Shown one piece after another: positions 8,313 to 18,437 of a stretch of 64,000 nt of DNA (the stretch's first letter is position 1; the number at the start of each line of letters is the position of its first letter). Source of the stretch: Thermococcus zilligii AN1. GTDB lineage: Archaea; Methanobacteriota_B; Thermococci; Thermococcales; Thermococcaceae. The notes under the pieces were generated by a model. The model made no database searches and was not told the DNA's origin. It worked only from the letters and a program-made list of their open reading frames with translations. The translations under genes were made by a program, and so were the position numbers. Location: NCBI RefSeq assembly GCF_000258515.1, contig NZ_AJLF01000001.1:744001-808000 (forward strand), given 5' to 3'.

Positions 8313-11300
8313 ATGGTAACGCTCATCATCGCCGAGAAGCCCAACGTTGCCAGAAAGATCGCCCACGCCTTGGCAGAAGGCAAACCCGTGAGAAAATCGA
8401 TCGGGAAGGTGAGCTATTACGAGTTCACCCGCGACGGGAAGAGGATCATCGTCGCCCCAGCGGTTGGACATCTCTTCTCCCTTGCACCCAGAGATAAAAC
8501 CTACGGTTACCCGGTCTTTGACATCGAGTGGGTTCCCGTTTACGTCGCCGAGAAGGGAAAGGGCTATGCGAAGGACTACATAAGGGCCCTCGCGGTCCTG
8601 GCAAAGCAGGCTGACGAGTTCATCGTTGCGTGTGACTACGACACGGAGGGAGAGGTGATAGGTTACACCGCCCTCAAATACGCCTGCGGCGTCGACCCTT
8701 CAAAGGCAAAGCGCATGAAGTTCTCTGCTCTGACAAAGAAGGACATCCTCAACGCCTGGTACAACCTCGAACCGACGATAAACTTCGGCATGGCCGATGC
8801 GGGAATAGCGCGCCACGTTCTTGACTGGTACTGGGGCGTCAACCTTTCGAGGGCTTTAAGCTCGGCCATAAAACGCGCCAGCGGCAAGTGGATGGTTCTC
8901 TCGACGGGAAGGGTCCAGGGGCCGACGCTGAAGTTTCTTGTTGAGAGGGAGAAGGAGATTCAGAGCTTCACGCCGACCCCCTACGGGGTCATCAAAATGC
9001 TCCTCGAGAAGAACGGGGAACAGCACACCGCGAGCTATGAGAAGGAGCGCATCCTTGACGAGGAGGAAGCCAGGAAAATCGTCGAGGAGGCAAAGAAGGG
9101 GCCTGCGTTCGTTGAGAAGGTTGAAGTGAAGCAGCAGCAGAGAAACCCGCCGGTCCCCTTTGACCTCGGAACCCTCCAGAGGGAGGCCTACTCGGCGTTC
9201 GGCTATTCCCCGAAGAAGACTCTGGACATTGCGCAGAAGCTGTACGAAAAGGGATACTGTCTCCACCCTGATTCTCTCATACCTACCCCGGAGGGGATAA
9301 AGAAAATCAAAGAGCTACCGAAGGAAGGCGAGGTATTTGCCCTTGACTTTGACCTCAAACTGTCGAGGGCGAGGTACAGGCTCCTTGAGAGGGACGCGGA
9401 TGAGCCTATGTATAAGGTTGTCCTTGGCGATAGAACTGAGCTCTACCTCACCGGGGATCATCCGGTTCTGGTTTATCGGGATGATCGGCTGATATTCGTG
9501 CCCGCCGGGGAGCTCAGGGATGATGACCAGGTGGTGTTTTTCATAAACCGTGGGGAGCTTCGGAGCCTACGTAAAGCTCCACGGCTCCTTGAGTTCATCC
9601 TCAGAAACGCCACGTCAATGAAAGACTACATTCTTTACGAACCCCCTTTTGGCGGCATTTTGAGGGAAAGAATCAAGCAAGCCGGGTTAAAGGCGGAAAT
9701 CCTGCGGAGGTTCAAAATCAAGGAGCCAACTTACTACAAATACCTCAGGGGCAAAATGCCAGTTCCGATGGTGAAGTTCCTCGTTGAGAGAGGCGTTATC
9801 CCCATGGAAGAGCTGAAGGGTATCTTCCTTGGGTTTTCCTATGGCACATCTTTGTCCCCAGTAAAATTCGAACTTGGCGAGGAGTTTTGGTACCTATATG
9901 GGTTCGTCCTTGGAGATGGCCACTTGGAGAAAAAGGGCACCATAACGATATCCGCAAAAGAACGGGAGGAGGAAACTCTAAGGGCAATCCGAGAAGTTGC
10001 CGATGCACTTGGTGTCCCCATCTCATACGACAGGAAATATCGGGTAATAACCCTTCGCAGTAAGTCCTTAACCCGGCTCTTCGAGCTCCTTGGATGTCCC
10101 TACGGCAATAAGACTGAGGTTTTCAGAATTCCTGGTTTAGTGATGTCAAAACCCGAGTGGATGGCCTCGTTCCTTGCCGGTTACTACGACGCCGATGCCC
10201 ATATTGGCACGAAACCGACTGGAAGTAAAAAGTCAATGTCTCCACAGATTGTCCTGACGTCCAAGAACCGGCAGGCGATATACACCGTCAAACTCATGTG
10301 GCAACTCCTTGGAGTCGGTACATACCTCTGGGAGAAAAAGGAGGGGCAGGGCAATTTTGTGGCCTACGAGCTTAAGGTCTACTCGCGCGATGCGCTCCGG
10401 TTTTATGAGATTATGCGGAAATACCTGAGGGTAAAGAGACAGGACCTTGAGAATGTTCGGGAGGTTGCAATCAGAAAAAGGAAGTCCTACTCTCACCATT
10501 ACAGCGTTCTCAGGGTTAGAAACTGGAGAGGGAAGTTGAAGACCGATAGGGCTTTCTGGAAAAAGTTCGATATGTCCAATCAGACGGCCCCTGGGAGCGG
10601 GATAAGTCTCGACAAGCTGGAGCGGATTGGGGACTACCTGATCAACGAAGACCTCCGCAGGATTGCGACTGGGGACGTATACATCCTTCCAATAAAGGAA
10701 ATCAAAAAGTTCCACTATCGCGGTAAAGTCTACGACCTTGTCGTCGATGGGTATCACAACTTCATAGCTAATGGCGTCGTTGTCCATAACTGTTCATACC
10801 CGAGAACTTCATCCCAGAAGCTCCCCAAGAACCTCAACTTCAGGGGCATAATCCAGAACCTCGCGAAGCTTCCCGAGTACAAGCCCTTCGCCCACGAGCT
10901 TTTGGGCAGGGGGGAACTCAAGCCCGTCGAGGGCAAAAAGGAAGACCCCGCGCATCCTGCCATCTACCCGACGGGCGAGTTACCCAAGCCAGAAGAGCTG
11001 ACGAAGGACGAGCAAAACCTGTATGATCTGATAGTAAGGCGCTTCCTCGCCCTCTTCATGGAGCCAGCGGTTAGGGAGACGATGAAAGTTGTCATAAACT
11101 CCAACTCCCACCGCTTCATCCTGAGCGGTGCGAGGACACTGAAGGAGGGCTGGCTGAGGGTTTACGGGAAATACGTAGAGTTCGAGGAGGTTGTTCTTCC
11201 TCCCTTCAAAGAGGGCGAGCCCGTAAACGTTCTCCAGATAAAGCGCGAGAAGAAAATGACGAAGCCTCCGGCGCGCTATTCTCCAGCGGCGGTGATAAAG

Positions 11301-12014
11301 AAGATGGAAGACCTTGGCATAGGTACGAAAGCAACGCGCGCCCAGATACTCGAGACGCTCTACCAGAGGGGCTACATCGAGGGGAAAAGGAAGATAAAGG
11401 TGACTCCCCTGGGAATGCGCGTTTTGGAGGCCCTGGAGAAGAACGTGCCAGACATAGTCAGCGTGGAACTCACCAAAGCCTTCGAGGAGAAGATGGAAGA
11501 CATAATGGCCGGAAAGGCGAAAAGGGATGAGGTCATCGAGGAGAGCAAGGAAGAGCTGGTAAGGATTCTCAGGGTCTTCAGGGAGAAGGAGCTCGACATT
11601 GGGAGGATGCTCCTTGAGAGCACCGGGACCGGTGTTACCCCCTCCAAATCTTCTGCAAGGAAGGCAGGCGCGGTCAAAGAGGGCGAGGAAGAAGAGATGG
11701 GGGCCGCTCCCGGGGAAGCCGGTTCCGAGAGCGAGGAGAGCAAAGAACCCGAGAAAAAGCCCCTCGTCATCGGAAAATGCCCCAAATGCGGTGGAGATCT
11801 AGTAGTTCGCTACAACAGGAAAACCGGGAAGCGCTTCGCTGGCTGTTCAAACTGGCCCAGGTGCGACGTGACCTATCCCCTCCTCCAGCGCGGGGAGATA
11901 GTCCCCACCGATAAGACCTGCTGCAACGGTGCCCCCGTCGTCAAAATCCGCGAAGGAAAGAAGGAGTATGAGGTATGCCTCGACATGAACTGCAAAGAGC
12001 GGGAAAATAGCTAA
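8313..12014 (+). CDS. topA: DNA topoisomerase I (type IA) precursor with intein
   Basis: The 1233-residue precursor becomes a 722-residue type IA topoisomerase after removal of the 511-residue intein. The TOPRIM domain is at the N-terminus ([17 protein letters not shown]; acidic triad region [11 protein letters not shown]), then [17 protein letters not shown] and, after the intein, the catalytic tyrosine in CSYPRTSSQ (mature residue 318). The C-terminus has a Cys4 zinc ribbon (CPKCGGDL...CSNWPRC) and a second cysteine cluster (KTCCNG...CLDMNCKE). It relaxes negative supercoils by transient single-strand breaks. The start ATG 8313 lies about 34 bases after a TATA box; the upstream in-frame start at 8247 is in front of that TATA and is rejected. 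The stop overlaps the convergent membrane gene by 4 bases. Confidence 0.95.
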   Translation: MVTLIIAEKPNVARKIAHALAEGKPVRKSIGKVSYYEFTRDGKRIIVAPAVGHLFSLAPRDKTYGYPVFDIEWVPVYVAEKGKGYAKDYIRALAVLAKQADEFIVACDYDTEGEVIGYTALKYACGVDPSKAKRMKFSALTKKDILNAWYNLEPTINFGMADAGIARHVLDWYWGVNLSRALSSAIKRASGKWMVLSTGRVQGPTLKFLVEREKEIQSFTPTPYGVIKMLLEKNGEQHTASYEKERILDEEEARKIVEEAKKGPAFVEKVEVKQQQRNPPVPFDLGTLQREAYSAFGYSPKKTLDIAQKLYEKGYCLHPDSLIPTPEGIKKIKELPKEGEVFALDFDLKLSRARYRLLERDADEPMYKVVLGDRTELYLTGDHPVLVYRDDRLIFVPAGELRDDDQVVFFINRGELRSLRKAPRLLEFILRNATSMKDYILYEPPFGGILRERIKQAGLKAEILRRFKIKEPTYYKYLRGKMPVPMVKFLVERGVIPMEELKGIFLGFSYGTSLSPVKFELGEEFWYLYGFVLGDGHLEKKGTITISAKEREEETLRAIREVADALGVPISYDRKYRVITLRSKSLTRLFELLGCPYGNKTEVFRIPGLVMSKPEWMASFLAGYYDADAHIGTKPTGSKKSMSPQIVLTSKNRQAIYTVKLMWQLLGVGTYLWEKKEGQGNFVAYELKVYSRDALRFYEIMRKYLRVKRQDLENVREVAIRKRKSYSHHYSVLRVRNWRGKLKTDRAFWKKFDMSNQTAPGSGISLDKLERIGDYLINEDLRRIATGDVYILPIKEIKKFHYRGKVYDLVVDGYHNFIANGVVVHNCSYPRTSSQKLPKNLNFRGIIQNLAKLPEYKPFAHELLGRGELKPVEGKKEDPAHPAIYPTGELPKPEELTKDEQNLYDLIVRRFLALFMEPAVRETMKVVINSNSHRFILSGARTLKEGWLRVYGKYVEFEEVVLPPFKEGEPVNVLQIKREKKMTKPPARYSPAAVIKKMEDLGIGTKATRAQILETLYQRGYIEGKRKIKVTPLGMRVLEALEKNVPDIVSVELTKAFEEKMEDIMAGKAKRDEVIEESKEELVRILRVFREKELDIGRMLLESTGTGVTPSKSSARKAGAVKEGEEEEMGAAPGEAGSESEESKEPEKKPLVIGKCPKCGGDLVVRYNRKTGKRFAGCSNWPRCDVTYPLLQRGEIVPTDKTCCNGAPVVKIREGKKEYEVCLDMNCKERENS
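9258..10790 (+). mobile_element. Intein in topA, with LAGLIDADG homing endonuclease domain
   Basis: The intein begins at Cys ([13 protein letters not shown], block A) and ends VVVHN, followed by a Cys nucleophile of the C-extein. Block B has TGDH at about residues 65-68, and block F ([17 protein letters not shown]) precedes the penultimate His and terminal Asn. Two dodecapeptides are present, [12 protein letters not shown] and [13 protein letters not shown], each with the catalytic acidic residue, so the endonuclease looks intact. It is inserted two codons before the catalytic tyrosine, so the enzyme should be inactive until splicing. TopA inteins are known in Thermococcales. Its 511 residues are on the long side, with an extra alpha-helical stretch (about residues 100-190) between block B and the first dodecapeptide. 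Confidence 0.95.
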
Positions 12015-12397
12015 AGGGCCGCCATAAGGGAGAGGCCAACGATCACAGCCAAAATGAGCACTGTGATGATCACCACCACGATGGTCATTAGCCAGGCCAG
12101 GAAGGCCTTCAGCCAGTCTGTGTTGAAGACGGCCTTTATTACCCATACGTAGCCCATTATGCCGAGCAACCATCCTATCACCGGAATAATCGACAGTATC
12201 CTTGCCAGTATGCCGCCGCCCAGGACGGCTATCATGGCCCTACCGATGGTTGCATCTTTAATGCCAACCAGCCTGGCTCCGAAGTAGAGGAAGAGCCCTG
12301 CAATAAGCAGTGCTATCAGCAAGACGAGTGCTCCAAGGGCTCCGATGGCTCCGAGAACTCCAGGCCTCAAAACACCCATCCCTACGCCAGCGGGCAT
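12011..12397 (-). CDS. Small multi-pass membrane protein (128 aa)
   Basis: Four predicted membrane helices: [54 protein letters not shown] and a long C-terminal one beginning [15 protein letters not shown]. The glycine-rich, small helices resemble Yip1-type membrane proteins, but I cannot assign a function. The start ATG 12397 has a strong GGAGGTG. It overlaps the end of convergent topA by 4 bases and seems to be a single-gene unit. Confidence 0.7.
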   Translation of the reverse strand: MPAGVGMGVLRPGVLGAIGALGALVLLIALLIAGLFLYFGARLVGIKDATIGRAMIAVLGGGILARILSIIPVIGWLLGIMGYVWVIKAVFNTDWLKAFLAWLMTIVVVIITVLILAVIVGLSLMAAL

Positions 12398-12467
12398 CGA
12401 GACACCTCCAGTCTTTCTTGGCGCCAGTGCTTATTAAACTTCTGAAAAGAAAAGAGGAATCCCAGCC

Positions 12468-13658
12468 TCAGAGGAGCTCCTTGAGGAGGCTCAGCCTTCT
12501 CCTGCTCATGAGGACCTTCGGGTGCGTGAGGAGGGCCTTTATAACCTCGACGTAGTCTCCTCCGGCTATCTTCTCCGCGTCCGCACCGCTGAGGATCTGG
12601 ATGAAAAGATCCAGGTCTTCGTCAGTGAGCTTCTCCGTGACCCTTCTGACCCTGAGAACCCCCTCAAGCCTCTTTCCGTCCTTCTCCCACCACTCAGCAG
12701 TGTAGTTCTGAAGCAGTGAGAGGTTCTCCTCCTCGAGGGCCTTCACAATCCACTTGCTCGCTATCGTTCCAGCCTCCATCGCCTCGGCCATTCCCCCGCC
12801 GTGCATCGGGTTGACCTGCCTTGCCGCGTCGCCGACAACCAGCACGTTTTCCTTCACCAGCTCCTTCACGAAGCCGCCGACAGGGACGAGCCCGACGTTG
12901 ACCTCGAGGATTTTCTTCATTGGGATGTTGTTCTCCTTCAGCCATTTGTCGAGGTAGTACTTGGCCGTTTGCGGGTGGTCCGAGGCGATCCCTATTCCCA
13001 CGTTGGCCCTGTCCTCGTCCTTCGGGAAGACCCAGACGTAGCCCCTCGGGGCAACCTCGTTGCCGAACCAGAGGTGGATGAGATCAGGATCAAAGCCCTC
13101 GATGAGCATTTCGTACTCGTAGCTTGAATCAAACTCGTGGGGAGGGGCGTAGGTGTTTATTCCGGCTTTTCTCGCGACGGTGCTCTCAACCCCATCCGCG
13201 GCAACTATAATGTCGGCGTAAATCTCGACCGGCTCATCCTCGTGCTTGGCCTTGATTCCAGCCACCTTTCCGTCCTTCCTTATGACGTCGAGGGCCTCAG
13301 TCCTCGCCAGCACGTCCGCACCCGCTTTGGCCGCGTAGTAAGCCAGCATCTTGTCGAAGACCTTCCTCTCGAGGATCACACCGCTCACTTCATTATAGCG
13401 CAGCTCAAGTTCGTAACCGCTCGGAGAGTAGATCCTGGCACCGTAGATCTCGCGGTTGATATAGCGCCTGTCGTAGGGGATGTCGTACTTGTCGAAGACC
13501 TTTATGCTTATTCCTTCAGCGCACTGCTTCGGGCTTCCGATGGCGGGCTTCTTGTCGATGAGCAGAACCGAGTAACCGGCCTTGGCAACGTTTCTGGCCA
13601 CAATTGGACCAGCAATTCCCGCACCGACGACGACAACGTCGTACTTCATCTCGCTCAT
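12468..13658 (-). CDS. Geranylgeranyl reductase family flavoprotein
   Basis: A 396-residue FAD protein: the N-terminal dinucleotide site [20 protein letters not shown], a CAEGIS motif near residue 46 as in archaeal digeranylgeranylglycerophospholipid reductases, the middle motif [17 protein letters not shown], and the C-terminal FAD motif [19 protein letters not shown]. It probably saturates the isoprenoid chains of membrane lipids. The start ATG 13658 (GGGGGTGAAAG site) overlaps the ferredoxin stop by 4 bases, and the ferredoxin is a credible electron donor. Both belong to the surR operon. Confidence 0.85.
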   Translation of the reverse strand: MSEMKYDVVVVGAGIAGPIVARNVAKAGYSVLLIDKKPAIGSPKQCAEGISIKVFDKYDIPYDRRYINREIYGARIYSPSGYELELRYNEVSGVILERKVFDKMLAYYAAKAGADVLARTEALDVIRKDGKVAGIKAKHEDEPVEIYADIIVAADGVESTVARKAGINTYAPPHEFDSSYEYEMLIEGFDPDLIHLWFGNEVAPRGYVWVFPKDEDRANVGIGIASDHPQTAKYYLDKWLKENNIPMKKILEVNVGLVPVGGFVKELVKENVLVVGDAARQVNPMHGGGMAEAMEAGTIASKWIVKALEEENLSLLQNYTAEWWEKDGKRLEGVLRVRRVTEKLTDEDLDLFIQILSGADAEKIAGGDYVEVIKALLTHPKVLMSRRRLSLLKELL

Positions 13659-13858
13659 TCTTTCACCCCCAGCGGCTCGGCGCTGAGCGCCCCAACGGGG
13701 CAGGCGTTGATGCATATCCTGCAGCCTATGCACCTGTCCTGGAAGAACTCCCAGCCGCTCGCGTGAACCTCTATAGCGAGGGCAGGACAGACGCCGGCGC
13801 AACCACCGCAGAGGTAGCAACGGTCTTCGTTAACGACGACCCTAATCTTCTCCGGCAT
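13655..13858 (-). CDS. Two-cluster 4Fe-4S ferredoxin
   Basis: A 67-residue bacterial-type ferredoxin with two binding motifs, [12 protein letters not shown] and [12 protein letters not shown], each CX2CX2CX3CP, so two [4Fe-4S] clusters are expected. ATG 13858 with GGTGAAAACG is preferred over GTG 13867. It overlaps the end of surR by 17 bases and the start of the flavoprotein gene by 4, indicating translational coupling. Likely role: passing electrons to the geranylgeranyl reductase. Confidence 0.88.
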   Translation of the reverse strand: MPEKIRVVVNEDRCYLCGGCAGVCPALAIEVHASGWEFFQDRCIGCRICINACPVGALSAEPLGVKE

Positions 13859-14558
13859 CGTTTTCACCGCCGATCCTTTGTTTCAGCCTTTCTTCGTCAA
13901 TCTTGATGACCCCTTCTTTTATCCTTAACGGTATAAACCTGTCCAGTTCCTGCGCCTTTACGAGGACTTCCCTCTCCTTGAGGTTGAGCCTGTCGCTGAG
14001 CTCGTCCACCGTCACTTCCCCGTTGAGGAGGACGTAGTGGAGTATGGCCAGCTGGGTCATGTCGCCTATCTCCCTGAGGTAGGTCTCTTTAATCCGGGCC
14101 ATGAGCCTGTTCCTCTTGTGCTCCACAGCCTGGAGAAGGGAGAGGATTTTATTGAGCTCCCTGCTCAGCTGGAGAAAGCCCTCCACCTGGGCGTAGAGGT
14201 CGCCGCTCTCTGTGTTCACGGCCGATAGGTCGATGGTGGCCTTTTCCGCGGGGGCCCCATTGAGGTCAAGCCCCCTGTACCAGAATATGTGGGGGGTTAC
14301 GGTCGTCACGAAGGTCTTTGAGATGTTGATCTCGTAGTACTTCCTTGAAGGCCCGATGAAGGGCCCCTCCTTCTCATATGAGCGGAGAATGCCTTCCCTT
14401 TCCATGATTTTGAGGTGCTTGGCAACGGCGGTTGAAGAAACGTTGACTCTACTGCTCAGAAAACTGAAATAGCACTCGCTACAGGTCAGATGGCTAAGCA
14501 GATCCCTCCTCACCCTGTTCCCTAAGATATAGAACACATCCAGCTCGGCCCCACCCAT
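13842..14558 (-). CDS. surR: Sulfur-response transcription regulator SurR
   Basis: The 238-residue protein matches Pyrococcus SurR: start MGGAELDVFYILGNRVRRD, an ArsR-type winged helix (SSTAVAKHLKIMEREG), and the redox switch CSEC at about residues 23-26. In the known system, oxidation of this CXXC by sulfur releases DNA, switching from hydrogen production to sulfur reduction genes. A second winged-helix-like region (LNGEVTVDELSDRLNLKERE) lies at the C-terminus. A much longer in-frame extension upstream has no support. The gene is divergent from pdo, with SurR-type sites between them, so autoregulation is likely. Confidence 0.94.
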   Translation of the reverse strand: MGGAELDVFYILGNRVRRDLLSHLTCSECYFSFLSSRVNVSSTAVAKHLKIMEREGILRSYEKEGPFIGPSRKYYEINISKTFVTTVTPHIFWYRGLDLNGAPAEKATIDLSAVNTESGDLYAQVEGFLQLSRELNKILSLLQAVEHKRNRLMARIKETYLREIGDMTQLAILHYVLLNGEVTVDELSDRLNLKEREVLVKAQELDRFIPLRIKEGVIKIDEERLKQRIGGENDAGED

Positions 14559-14585
14559 GACCCTCACCACCCAAATCTGTAACGC

Positions 14586-14669
14586 AAAGCTTATATAGTG
14601 AACATTCAACCTTAGGTTGCAAACCGGAGATTTAACTCCGGAATAGAGTGTGTTCAGAGCGTTATAAAC
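14586..14669. promoter_or_regulatory. Divergent surR/pdo promoter with SurR-type sites
   Basis: The published SurR recognition core is GTTnnnAAC. Two exact matches are present: GTTGCAAAC at 14616-14624 and GTTATAAAC at 14661-14669, the latter preceded by another GTT half-site (14652-14654) six bases earlier. A TATATAAG element facing surR lies at about 14590-14597. For pdo, TTTAAC near 14630 or TTATAAAC at 14662 could be the TATA box; the second would place the operator on the core promoter. The arrangement fits control of both genes by SurR. Confidence 0.7.
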
Positions 14670-14693
14670 CTTTGGATAAGGAGGTGTTGAGAA

Positions 14694-15374
14694 ATGGGAC
14701 TGATTAGCGATGCCGACAAGAGGGTAATAAAGGAGGAGTTCTTCTCCAGGCTGACCAACCCCGTCAAGCTCATGGTTTTCACAGGCAGGGAGCACTGCCA
14801 GTACTGCACCCAGCTCAAGCAACTCGTTCAGGAGCTCAGCGAGCTCACAGACAAGCTCACATACGAGTTCCACAACTTCGACACGCCAGAGGGCAAGGAG
14901 ATCGCCAGGAAATACAGGATAGACCGCGCCCCCGCCGTCACCATAACCCAGGACGGAAAGGACATGGGCGTCCGCTACTTTGGCCTCCCGGCCGGCCACG
15001 AGTTCGGTTCCTTCCTTGAGGACATAGTGGACGTCAGCAACGGCACCACCGACCTCATGCCCGAGAGCAAGAAGGCCCTTCACGGGATCGAGAGGGACGT
15101 CAGGATACTCGTCTTCGTTACCCCAACCTGCCCCTACTGCCCGCTGGCGGTTAGGATGGCCCACAAGTTCGCCATAGAGAACGCCATTGCCGGAAAGGGC
15201 AGGATTCTCGGAGACATGGTCGAGGCGATTGAGTACCCGGAGTGGGCCGACGAGTACAGCGTTATGGCCGTTCCGAAGATAGTCATACAGGTCGACGGCG
15301 AGGACAGGGTTGAGTTCGAGGGCGCTTACCCGGAGAAGATGTTCCTCGAGAAGCTTTTGGCGGCCCTCGAGTGA
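14694..15374 (+). CDS. pdo: Protein disulfide oxidoreductase (glutaredoxin-like, two domains)
   Basis: A 226-residue protein with two thioredoxin folds, each with its own CXXC: CQYC near residue 35 and CPYC near residue 146; each fold has the usual cis-proline segment (RAPAVTI, AVPKIVI). It matches the archaeal PDO that makes and shuffles disulfide bonds in the cytoplasm of hyperthermophiles and acts with the thioredoxin reductase-type enzyme; in Pyrococcus it lies beside surR. AAGGAGGTG precedes ATG 14694. A T-rich stretch follows the stop. Confidence 0.94.
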   Translation: MGLISDADKRVIKEEFFSRLTNPVKLMVFTGREHCQYCTQLKQLVQELSELTDKLTYEFHNFDTPEGKEIARKYRIDRAPAVTITQDGKDMGVRYFGLPAGHEFGSFLEDIVDVSNGTTDLMPESKKALHGIERDVRILVFVTPTCPYCPLAVRMAHKFAIENAIAGKGRILGDMVEAIEYPEWADEYSVMAVPKIVIQVDGEDRVEFEGAYPEKMFLEKLLAALE

Positions 15375-15386
15375 TTTTTCTCTTTT
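15375..15386 (+). terminator. T-rich terminator after pdo
   Basis: TTTTTCTCTTTT directly follows the pdo stop codon, the usual form of an intrinsic archaeal terminator, with the next gene's promoter region starting shortly after. Confidence 0.55.
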
Positions 15387-15440
15387 AAAATTCTCAGCAA
15401 ACGTTAAAAGCCGACCCGCCATGTTTCCATGGGAGGGGCC

Positions 15441-16409
15441 ATGATCCTGAGTGTTGCAGGGGTCAACGTAAAGTTCACCGGCTTTTTGGACGACGGGTTC
15501 AGGGAGGCTTTTCTCGGGACGTTTGCGAGGCGCTACCTTCCCGACGTGTTCCCCTCGGAGGATGGTCCAGACATAATTCTGGAGCGCTTTAAAGGGGACA
15601 GCTTTCGGGTTTTCAGCGCAATCTACGACCACAATGGGGTTGATTCTTACAAGATTGAATCCTCGGTTCCATCCGCCTACGGGAACGAGGCCCCCGTGTT
15701 CTTTCTTCTCCAGGCGGTCGCCAGGGCCGGCGCAAAGAAGGGTCGCTTTATCATTACTGATTCCGTTAGCGTGGTTCTCCCCTCGGGGAAGGCAGTCCTT
15801 TTCGTTGGCTACCCGCATACGGGAAAGAGCACGATCTCTGCCATAGCACTGGGCAGCGATCTGCCCGTTTTGAGCACCGAGAATACCGTACTCGAGCTGA
15901 GGCAGGAAAAACTTTTCGTAGTTGGGGGCACCGACGTTCTGGTCTACGATCCCGAAGTAGAAGGGATTTACGGGATAAAGATCCCCTACGACGACGTGAC
16001 CAAAAGCGGGTACAGGATAGCTGACCTTAGAGGGGATTCAACGCGGAGGGCCCTCCTGCGCGGGGGCGTTGAAGTTGAAACGATTGTGGTCCTCCACGCC
16101 GCCTTTAACTGCAGTCAGGCCAGTTTCGCAACCATCAGGGGAAGAAAGATCAGGAAAACGCTCTGGTATTTTGCAACCGCCCTTTTGAAGGGCCTCGACT
16201 ACTATGAACCCCTGCCGCTCCACATGCCCTTGAGTGAAGAGATATCGGACAACCTCCGGGAGTTTCTCAAGGTGGCATCCGAATCCTACTCCGGGAGGAT
16301 GTACGAAGCGTTTGGCAATCACCGGGCCATCTTTGAGGGCGTTGTCGGGGGATCTCCCCAGAAAGAGGAAAACACCGAAAATCAAAGCCCGAACTTCTCC
16401 TCGATGTAG
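15441..16409 (+). CDS. HprK-like P-loop protein
   Basis: The 322-residue product has one Walker A motif, VLFVGYPHTGKST (about residues 122-134), in the second half of a beta-rich protein, resembling the HPr kinase/phosphorylase-like ATPase fold found in stand-alone archaeal proteins. A Walker B is not obvious; the segment VLSTENTVLEL may serve. No HPr or phosphotransferase system is visible, so the substrate is unknown. The start ATG 15441 has GGGAGGGGCC. The last 28 bases overlap the convergent M42 peptidase gene. Confidence 0.6.
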   Translation: MILSVAGVNVKFTGFLDDGFREAFLGTFARRYLPDVFPSEDGPDIILERFKGDSFRVFSAIYDHNGVDSYKIESSVPSAYGNEAPVFFLLQAVARAGAKKGRFIITDSVSVVLPSGKAVLFVGYPHTGKSTISAIALGSDLPVLSTENTVLELRQEKLFVVGGTDVLVYDPEVEGIYGIKIPYDDVTKSGYRIADLRGDSTRRALLRGGVEVETIVVLHAAFNCSQASFATIRGRKIRKTLWYFATALLKGLDYYEPLPLHMPLSEEISDNLREFLKVASESYSGRMYEAFGNHRAIFEGVVGGSPQKEENTENQSPNFSSM

Positions 16410-17401
16410 GCCCTTATAAGCTCCTTCGTTGCCAGCAGGCCTTTAACGTGTGTCCTCTCCATGCCGTGGCTCGCGTGAACCCCCGGGCCAATGAGGGCAA
16501 CGCGGAAGTCCCAGCCGGCCCTTAAGGCAGCGGAACCATCGGAGCCGTAGTAGGGGAAGACGTCAACGACGTGTTTTATTTTTCTCCTCTCGGCGAGCTC
16601 TATGAGCTTGCCCGTCATCTCGTAGTCGTAGGGACCGGTTGAGTCCTTCGCCGCTATGGAAACGGCCGTCTCCATTCCAGAGACGCCTTCACCGACGACG
16701 CCCATGTCAACTACGAGGAGCTCTTTGGTGCCTGGTGGGTAGCCTGCCGAGCCGCCGTGGCCGACCTCCTCGTAGGGCGAGAAGAAGAACGCAACCGGGA
16801 GCTTCTCCAGCTTCTCCGCCCCGAGTTCCAAAAGCAGGTCAATCATAACCGCAACGCTCGCCTTGTCGTCTAAAAAGTGGGCCTTGACGAAGCCTTTCAC
16901 GTACTCGAACTTCGGGTCAAAGGCTACGAAGTCGCCGGGCCTTATTCCGAGCTTCTCCGTGTCCTCTCTCTTCTCGACTTCCTCGTCAAGCCTTATGTAC
17001 ATGTTCTCCTCGGTTCTCTCCTTCTTTCCGGCGTCTTTGTTCACGTGGGCACTCGGGTTCCTGAGGAGGAGCGTCCCCCTGAACCTCTTCCCGGAGCGGG
17101 TGATTACCGTGCAGTATTCGCCCTCAAAGGTCGGCAGGAGCAGGCCTCCGATCGGGGTGAAAGAGAGGTGCCCGTCCGGGAGAATCCCCCTGACCATCGC
17201 TCCGAGGGTATCGACGTGGCCCGCTATCACAAGCTCCGGCTTTGGATGGTTGCCCGCTATCAAAGCCCCTTTGTTGGTGTAGTAAGTCCTAATGCCCTCT
17301 TCGCCGAGTTTCCTTTCGATGTGGGCTAAAACCTCCCTCGTGTAGCCAGTGGGAGAGGGCACCCCAAGTATCTCCCTCAGGATCTCGACGACGCGCTCCA
17401 T
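16382..17401 (-). CDS. M42 family metallo-aminopeptidase
   Basis: A 339-residue M42 (TET-type) peptidase. The di-metal ligands are visible in order: AGHVDT (His, about residue 61), FLDDKAS (bridging Asp, about 178), SPYEEVGHGG (catalytic Glu plus ligand, about 209), LVVDMG (Asp), and the last His in HASHGMERTH. Such enzymes form large dodecameric aminopeptidases that trim peptides left by the proteasome. The start ATG 17401 has GGTGATAAC. The 3' end overlaps the HprK-like gene on the other strand. Confidence 0.9.
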   Translation of the reverse strand: MERVVEILREILGVPSPTGYTREVLAHIERKLGEEGIRTYYTNKGALIAGNHPKPELVIAGHVDTLGAMVRGILPDGHLSFTPIGGLLLPTFEGEYCTVITRSGKRFRGTLLLRNPSAHVNKDAGKKERTEENMYIRLDEEVEKREDTEKLGIRPGDFVAFDPKFEYVKGFVKAHFLDDKASVAVMIDLLLELGAEKLEKLPVAFFFSPYEEVGHGGSAGYPPGTKELLVVDMGVVGEGVSGMETAVSIAAKDSTGPYDYEMTGKLIELAERRKIKHVVDVFPYYGSDGSAALRAGWDFRVALIGPGVHASHGMERTHVKGLLATKELIRAYIEEKFGL

Positions 17402-17446
17402 GTTATCACCTTTCGAAAATTCCCCGGGGAGCTAAAAAGGCATCGG

Positions 17447-18325
17447 TCAGAGGAGGGCCTTCAGCGCTATGAAAAGCGCGATGACGAGCAGGGTGAGCAC
17501 GAACGTGGCGCTTATCGCTTCCTCGGCCCTCAGTTTGTACTGGGCTAAAATGGCGTTGGCCGCTATGGCAGGCGGCATGCTGGCCTCCACCAAAACCGAG
17601 TAGAATACCTCCCTGCTTGCCCAGCGGAGGGTCAGGAAGACGAAGATGAAAGGAATCGCAATCCTGAAGGTTCCGACCTCAAGGAGCTTCCTCCACTCGA
17701 GCCTGCTGAGGCTTATCCGCGAGCCGAAGTAAACCAGGAGAAGCGGGATGCTCCACCAGCCGAGGGTTCCAACAGGCCCAATGAACCAGCCTGGCAGTTT
17801 GATTCCCAAAATAACGAGGCCAAGCGCGAAGAGGTTTGCAAGCGTCGGCGGGAACTTTAAGGCCCTGAGAAAGCTCCCCCTAACGCTCGCGCCGCCGCTC
17901 GAGTAGTGGGCCGCTATGAACGTCACTATGGGGATTACGATCATCGAGTTCGTGGTTGAGTAGAGGATCGCCGGCGTTACGTCGCTCAGGAAGAGGCCAG
18001 CTATGGGAAAGCCAAGCGCCGCGGTGTTCGGGTAAACCGAGAGGACCATTAAAGCTCCGGCCCAGGGGTCGTTTTTGAGGACAAACCTCCCGTAGAGGTA
18101 GGAGAAGCCCAGGCTTATGGCGATTATGATGAAGACGTAGAGGAAAACGGTCTTTATGCTGAGCAGGTAAGCCAGATCCTTGCTCGCAACGTTGCCGAAG
18201 ACGAAGAAAGCCAGAAGAATGTCATTGGTGATAAAGCGCAGCCAGTCGAAGGGCCTTTCGTCCTTTAGGGTGAGCCTTAGAATGTAGCCGAGCGCTATGA
18301 GGGCGAGCATCTCGACGATGTTCAT
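17447..18325 (-). CDS. AEC-family transporter (auxin efflux carrier-like)
   Basis: A 292-residue membrane protein with about ten hydrophobic segments and the AEC/BASS-type pattern: a central helix-breaking motif VYPNTAALGFPI (about residues 101-112) and in the second half EASMPPAIAANAILAQY, the repeated conserved loop of this family. Substrate is unknown; relatives export or import organic acids such as malate. It is 45 bases upstream of the peptidase start on the same strand, so cotranscription is possible. Confidence 0.8.
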   Translation of the reverse strand: MNIVEMLALIALGYILRLTLKDERPFDWLRFITNDILLAFFVFGNVASKDLAYLLSIKTVFLYVFIIIAISLGFSYLYGRFVLKNDPWAGALMVLSVYPNTAALGFPIAGLFLSDVTPAILYSTTNSMIVIPIVTFIAAHYSSGGASVRGSFLRALKFPPTLANLFALGLVILGIKLPGWFIGPVGTLGWWSIPLLLVYFGSRISLSRLEWRKLLEVGTFRIAIPFIFVFLTLRWASREVFYSVLVEASMPPAIAANAILAQYKLRAEEAISATFVLTLLVIALFIALKALL

Positions 18326-18437
18326 GGTTTAACCAACGGTCTCACCGTTTAAAAGGGTGTCGAGTGGGTTCAGTCAGCCAATGCACCGGAGTGATTAGAG
18401 GTTTTTCCCTGTGGGCTTCGCCACCCAAACCGATAAA

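Noticed and set aside
14559-15818. Long extension of the SurR frame across pdo
   Set aside because: It runs antisense through pdo and the next gene; SurR starts at MGGAELD (14558).
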